Assembly: GCA_910578385.1 (NCBI GenBank)
Contig: CAJTQV010000004.1
Coordinates: 1-64,000, forward strand
Length of the DNA stretch: 64,000 nt
Reading direction: 5' to 3'
Source of the DNA: an uncultured Muribaculaceae bacterium
GTDB lineage: Bacteria; Bacteroidota; Bacteroidia; Bacteroidales; Muribaculaceae
The position numbers were made by a program, and so were the translations under genes. Under the pieces are notes generated by a model, which did no database searches, had not been told where the DNA came from, and worked only from the letters and a program-made list of their open reading frames with translations. This document shows, piece after piece, positions 61,724-64,000 of the stretch. Positions within the stretch are counted from its first letter, which is position 1. The number at the start of each line of letters is the position of its first letter.

Positions 61724-63547
61724 TTGCATGTAATAAAACGACAGCAGGTGAAGTATATTGCCAAGCATCAATCTCTCAATGGCTTCGCGGACCATCGTCA
61801 TCTGGTCTGGGTGCTTCTGCTCGTGGCGGCTATTGTGCAGCTGCCCCCCTTGCTGTGTGGCTTCGAGTTGTGCGACTCGGGCTTTTACATGACTTTTTAT
61901 GACAATATCTTCACGCATCCCGAGGCGGTTGAATACAATTTCATGTATTATCTGAGCGGCCTCGCGGGTGGCGTGGTGAGCGCCGTCACAGCAGGCTCTG
62001 TTTTGGCAATCCGTATTTTCGGGGCTGTCTGCAATGTCGCGTGCGTGTGGCTCGCATATGATATGGTCCGGAGGTGGGGCCGGGTAGCGCGACAGCGGGG
62101 CTCGGCGGTTTTTGTTCCGGTTTTGCTGTCTGTGCTGATTATCGGCACTGCTTCCTGGAGCGCGCCGCTTGCTTTCTACAATGACACACTCACCGTCTTG
62201 CTCGCCATGGTGTCGCTGCGTCTGCTCTGTGTCGCCCTTGTGCCCGAAGTGGATGGAGACCGCACTGTGCGTTGCCGGTTGTTGATCCTGCTGTTTTCCG
62301 GTATTGTGGCGGGTGTCAATGCGTTTTCCCGTTTGCCGAATATCCTTGAGGTGTTTTTTGTATGCCTTCTCCTTCTGGCACCTGCGCGCGCACTTGCCGC
62401 AGGTGGCTGTGGAAGATGGCGCGCTTCGCTTGTCTGGCTCGGCGGGTGGCTGGGAGGTGTGGCTGCGGTTCTCGCGCTTGCTGCCGCGCTCGGTCATATT
62501 CCGGTGCTTGAGAATATGGTCCATGACCTTGTGGTGACGGTTGCCAGTCCGGCCGGTGCATCGTCGCATGGTTTCTCGCATCTGCTGTCCGCGCTCGTAG
62601 GGTCCTGGTACGCCGTTGGCCGCACCGCTCTGCCGTTGCTGCTGATATATGTGGTGCATCTCAGGTGGCATTCCCTGCTTGTTAATATATTGACGGCATG
62701 TGTCGTGGTGTGGCTTCTGCTCCGTGTCGATGTGCTCACGGCCATAGCTGCGGTCTCTGTTTCAGGTGCGGTGGCAGGGCTGGTCAGGTTCCGCGGTGCC
62801 GGCAGAACGATACTGTGGTCGGTTCTTGCGATGCTCGCCATACTCCCTCTCGGTTCCGACAATGGTTTCTATAATTTCGGAGCGGTGATTTTCTGGCTCT
62901 CTCTTCCGGTCTCGTTTGCCGTGTTCGGGCGTCGGTTGGTGCCTCTGTCGCTTGTCGTGACGGTTTGTCTTGTGTGCGGCGGTGTAAGGTCTCTGGTAGT
63001 GGGCGGAATGTATTTCGATGACACCCCGCTGTCTGAAATGACGGGAAGTATCAATTCCCCCTCCGCTGCCGGAATACGCACCTCGCCTGAGCGCGCGCGC
63101 CGTGTCAATGCAATGGTCTCTGCCGTGCGACGGCATGTGGCTCCGGGCGATACTCTGCTCGTCTATGGCTCTGCTCCGATGCTGAATCATCTCACGGCCA
63201 CTGTGCCCGCCATCGGATGTTCATGGCCGGAACTGCTCACTCCCGGTTTGCTTGATCACAAGCTTGGTGCTGCGGATGCTCCGGCTAATGTACTGTTGTT
63301 GCGGTTCAGGACTCTCGGGTCTGAATGGGGTTCCGGCTCGGATGCCTTCATGGCCGGAGATTCCGTGTCGGCCAATCTGTTTCATAATCCCGAAAAATCA
63401 GGAATCATGCTGGCTTATCTCTCTTCCGGACGTTATTATGTTGTGGAGAAGGATAGTGATTTCATACTCTTTTCCCGTCGGGATAGTGTTTCACATGACG
63501 GGCTGTCGGGGCGTGCCGGATGGCTCTTGAAATCAGATGGACCATGA
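61724..63547 (+). CDS. Large polytopic membrane protein, GT-C-like
   Basis: A protein of up to 607 residues with about 11 helices and a soluble C-terminal part (about 455-600). The first outside loop has FELCDSGFYMTFYDN, with Glu and Asp in the place where GT-C glycosyltransferases bind their metal and lipid-sugar donor. No ATG is available near the front: the frame opens at TTG (61724), which lies inside a TATATTTG -7-like element, and GTG (61748) is the likelier start. It overlaps the next gene as ATGA. Confidence 0.65.
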   Translation: MHVIKRQQVKYIAKHQSLNGFADHRHLVWVLLLVAAIVQLPPLLCGFELCDSGFYMTFYDNIFTHPEAVEYNFMYYLSGLAGGVVSAVTAGSVLAIRIFGAVCNVACVWLAYDMVRRWGRVARQRGSAVFVPVLLSVLIIGTASWSAPLAFYNDTLTVLLAMVSLRLLCVALVPEVDGDRTVRCRLLILLFSGIVAGVNAFSRLPNILEVFFVCLLLLAPARALAAGGCGRWRASLVWLGGWLGGVAAVLALAAALGHIPVLENMVHDLVVTVASPAGASSHGFSHLLSALVGSWYAVGRTALPLLLIYVVHLRWHSLLVNILTACVVVWLLLRVDVLTAIAAVSVSGAVAGLVRFRGAGRTILWSVLAMLAILPLGSDNGFYNFGAVIFWLSLPVSFAVFGRRLVPLSLVVTVCLVCGGVRSLVVGGMYFDDTPLSEMTGSINSPSAAGIRTSPERARRVNAMVSAVRRHVAPGDTLLVYGSAPMLNHLTATVPAIGCSWPELLTPGLLDHKLGAADAPANVLLLRFRTLGSEWGSGSDAFMAGDSVSANLFHNPEKSGIMLAYLSSGRYYVVEKDSDFILFSRRDSVSHDGLSGRAGWLLKSDGP

Positions 63548-64000
63548 AAAGACCGAAGAAGGATATTGCTGTGGCGGGGTGGTTCCTGCTCGTCGTGCTG
63601 CTGTTGGGCGGCGCGAGCTGGTGGACGTACCATGAGTATGTCTCCACGCCTCCATATGTCGATCCGGAACGGTTTCCGGTGCGCGGCTTTGACATATCCT
63701 CACATAACGGTTACGCCAATCTTGAGGCTGCCTCTCGGGCAGGGTTCGATTTCGTGTTCATCAAGGCTTCGGAGGGTTCGGATTTCCGCGACGAGAATTT
63801 CGCGCTCAATTATCAGAAGGCGCGTCATGCGGGTCTGAAGGTAGGCGCATATCATTATTTCCGCTTCGACCGCGACGGTGTGGAGCAGGCTGTGAATTTC
63901 CTTAAGGTTGTCGGCCCGCGCAGCCTCGAACTGGGGCTTGCCGTCGATGTCGAGGAGGCGGGCAACGCACGCGGTGTGCCTCTCGATTCGGTCAAGGCGC
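63544..64000 (+). CDS. GH25 lysozyme, membrane-anchored, cut by window end
   Basis: The first 152 residues of a glycoside hydrolase family 25 (lysozyme-like) protein. An N-terminal membrane helix (IAVAGWFLLVVLLLGGASW) is followed by the catalytic domain: GFDISSHNG, FIKASEGSDF, GAYHYFRF and the AVDVEEAG strand with the catalytic acids. The target is peptidoglycan. It overlaps the upstream membrane protein gene by 4 bases. The 3' end lies outside the window. Confidence 0.9.
   Translation, partial: MKRPKKDIAVAGWFLLVVLLLGGASWWTYHEYVSTPPYVDPERFPVRGFDISSHNGYANLEAASRAGFDFVFIKASEGSDFRDENFALNYQKARHAGLKVGAYHYFRFDRDGVEQAVNFLKVVGPRSLELGLAVDVEEAGNARGVPLDSVKA

Noticed and set aside
61718..62671. 317-codon minus-strand ORF opposite the polytopic membrane protein
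   Set aside because: Rich in His, Arg and Gln, as expected of the complement of a hydrophobic gene; the plus-strand frame has clear membrane helices.

Overview
The window reads as a chromosomal segment of a Bacteroidales bacterium, most likely of the Muribaculaceae (S24-7) type. Reasons: several promoters match the Bacteroidota consensus (TTTG, 19-21 nt, TAnnTTTG); there are type IX secretion genes (PorU, PorV); queuosine, Suf, Rex and PorU/PorV genes are arranged as in this order; and most of the DNA is moderately GC-rich. The genus is inferred from gene style, not proven. No rRNA, tRNA, CRISPR array or insertion-sequence transposase was seen.

Layout. 1-1.65 kb: MFS drug-efflux gene and a small membrane protein (minus). 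1.65-2.5 kb: a gene-free stretch with two separate long palindromic elements. 2.5-9.4 kb: a visibly AT-rich RiPP (ribosomally made, modified peptide) cluster. It has a consensus promoter, a double-glycine precursor with three CxC repeats, a radical SAM/SPASM maturase, a TonB-receptor-like outer-membrane barrel, a C39-peptidase ABC exporter and a stub of an HlyD-type adaptor. A 13-bp direct repeat brackets this cluster. 9.5-16.5 kb: two GYF-domain membrane proteins run into a complete pseudaminic acid operon (pseB, pseC, fused pseF-pseH, pseG, pseI). 16.5-24.4 kb (minus): a DUF4252 protein, a lipoprotein, a FabH-like synthase, a DUF3316-like protein, parC, a GYF/TM2 protein, queF and manA. 24.5-27.7 kb: a small unknown protein and two secreted proteins, at least one with a T9SS-type C-terminus. 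27.7-33.4 kb (minus): a probable aspS-nif3-zinc ribbon-queD-queE-queC-Crp transcription unit. 33.7-38.9 kb: an LptG-type permease, then pta-ackA-lgt. 39-41.8 kb: an Rpn-type nuclease and an AlbA_2/Schlafen-type regulator. 41.8-45.2 kb: sufC-sufD-sufS without an adjacent sufB. 45.4-55.8 kb: one long minus-strand run porU-rex-FAH-like-porU2-porV-ispF-cvpA. 55.8-64 kb: waaA, gltX, two tandem paralogous polytopic membrane proteins, a third polytopic protein and the start of a GH25 lysozyme.

How the parts work together. The 2.7-9.3 kb genes form a self-contained make-and-export system: leader recognition and cysteine modification by the radical SAM enzyme, then leader removal after Gly-Gly and export by the C39 ABC transporter. 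The barrel handles the outer membrane step or acts as a receptor. The pse genes make CMP-pseudaminic acid for a surface glycan whose transferase is not in this window. PorU and PorV belong to the machine that would process secreted cargo such as the 26.1-27.3 kb protein. The strongest candidate for an undescribed system is the CxC-repeat RiPP cluster.
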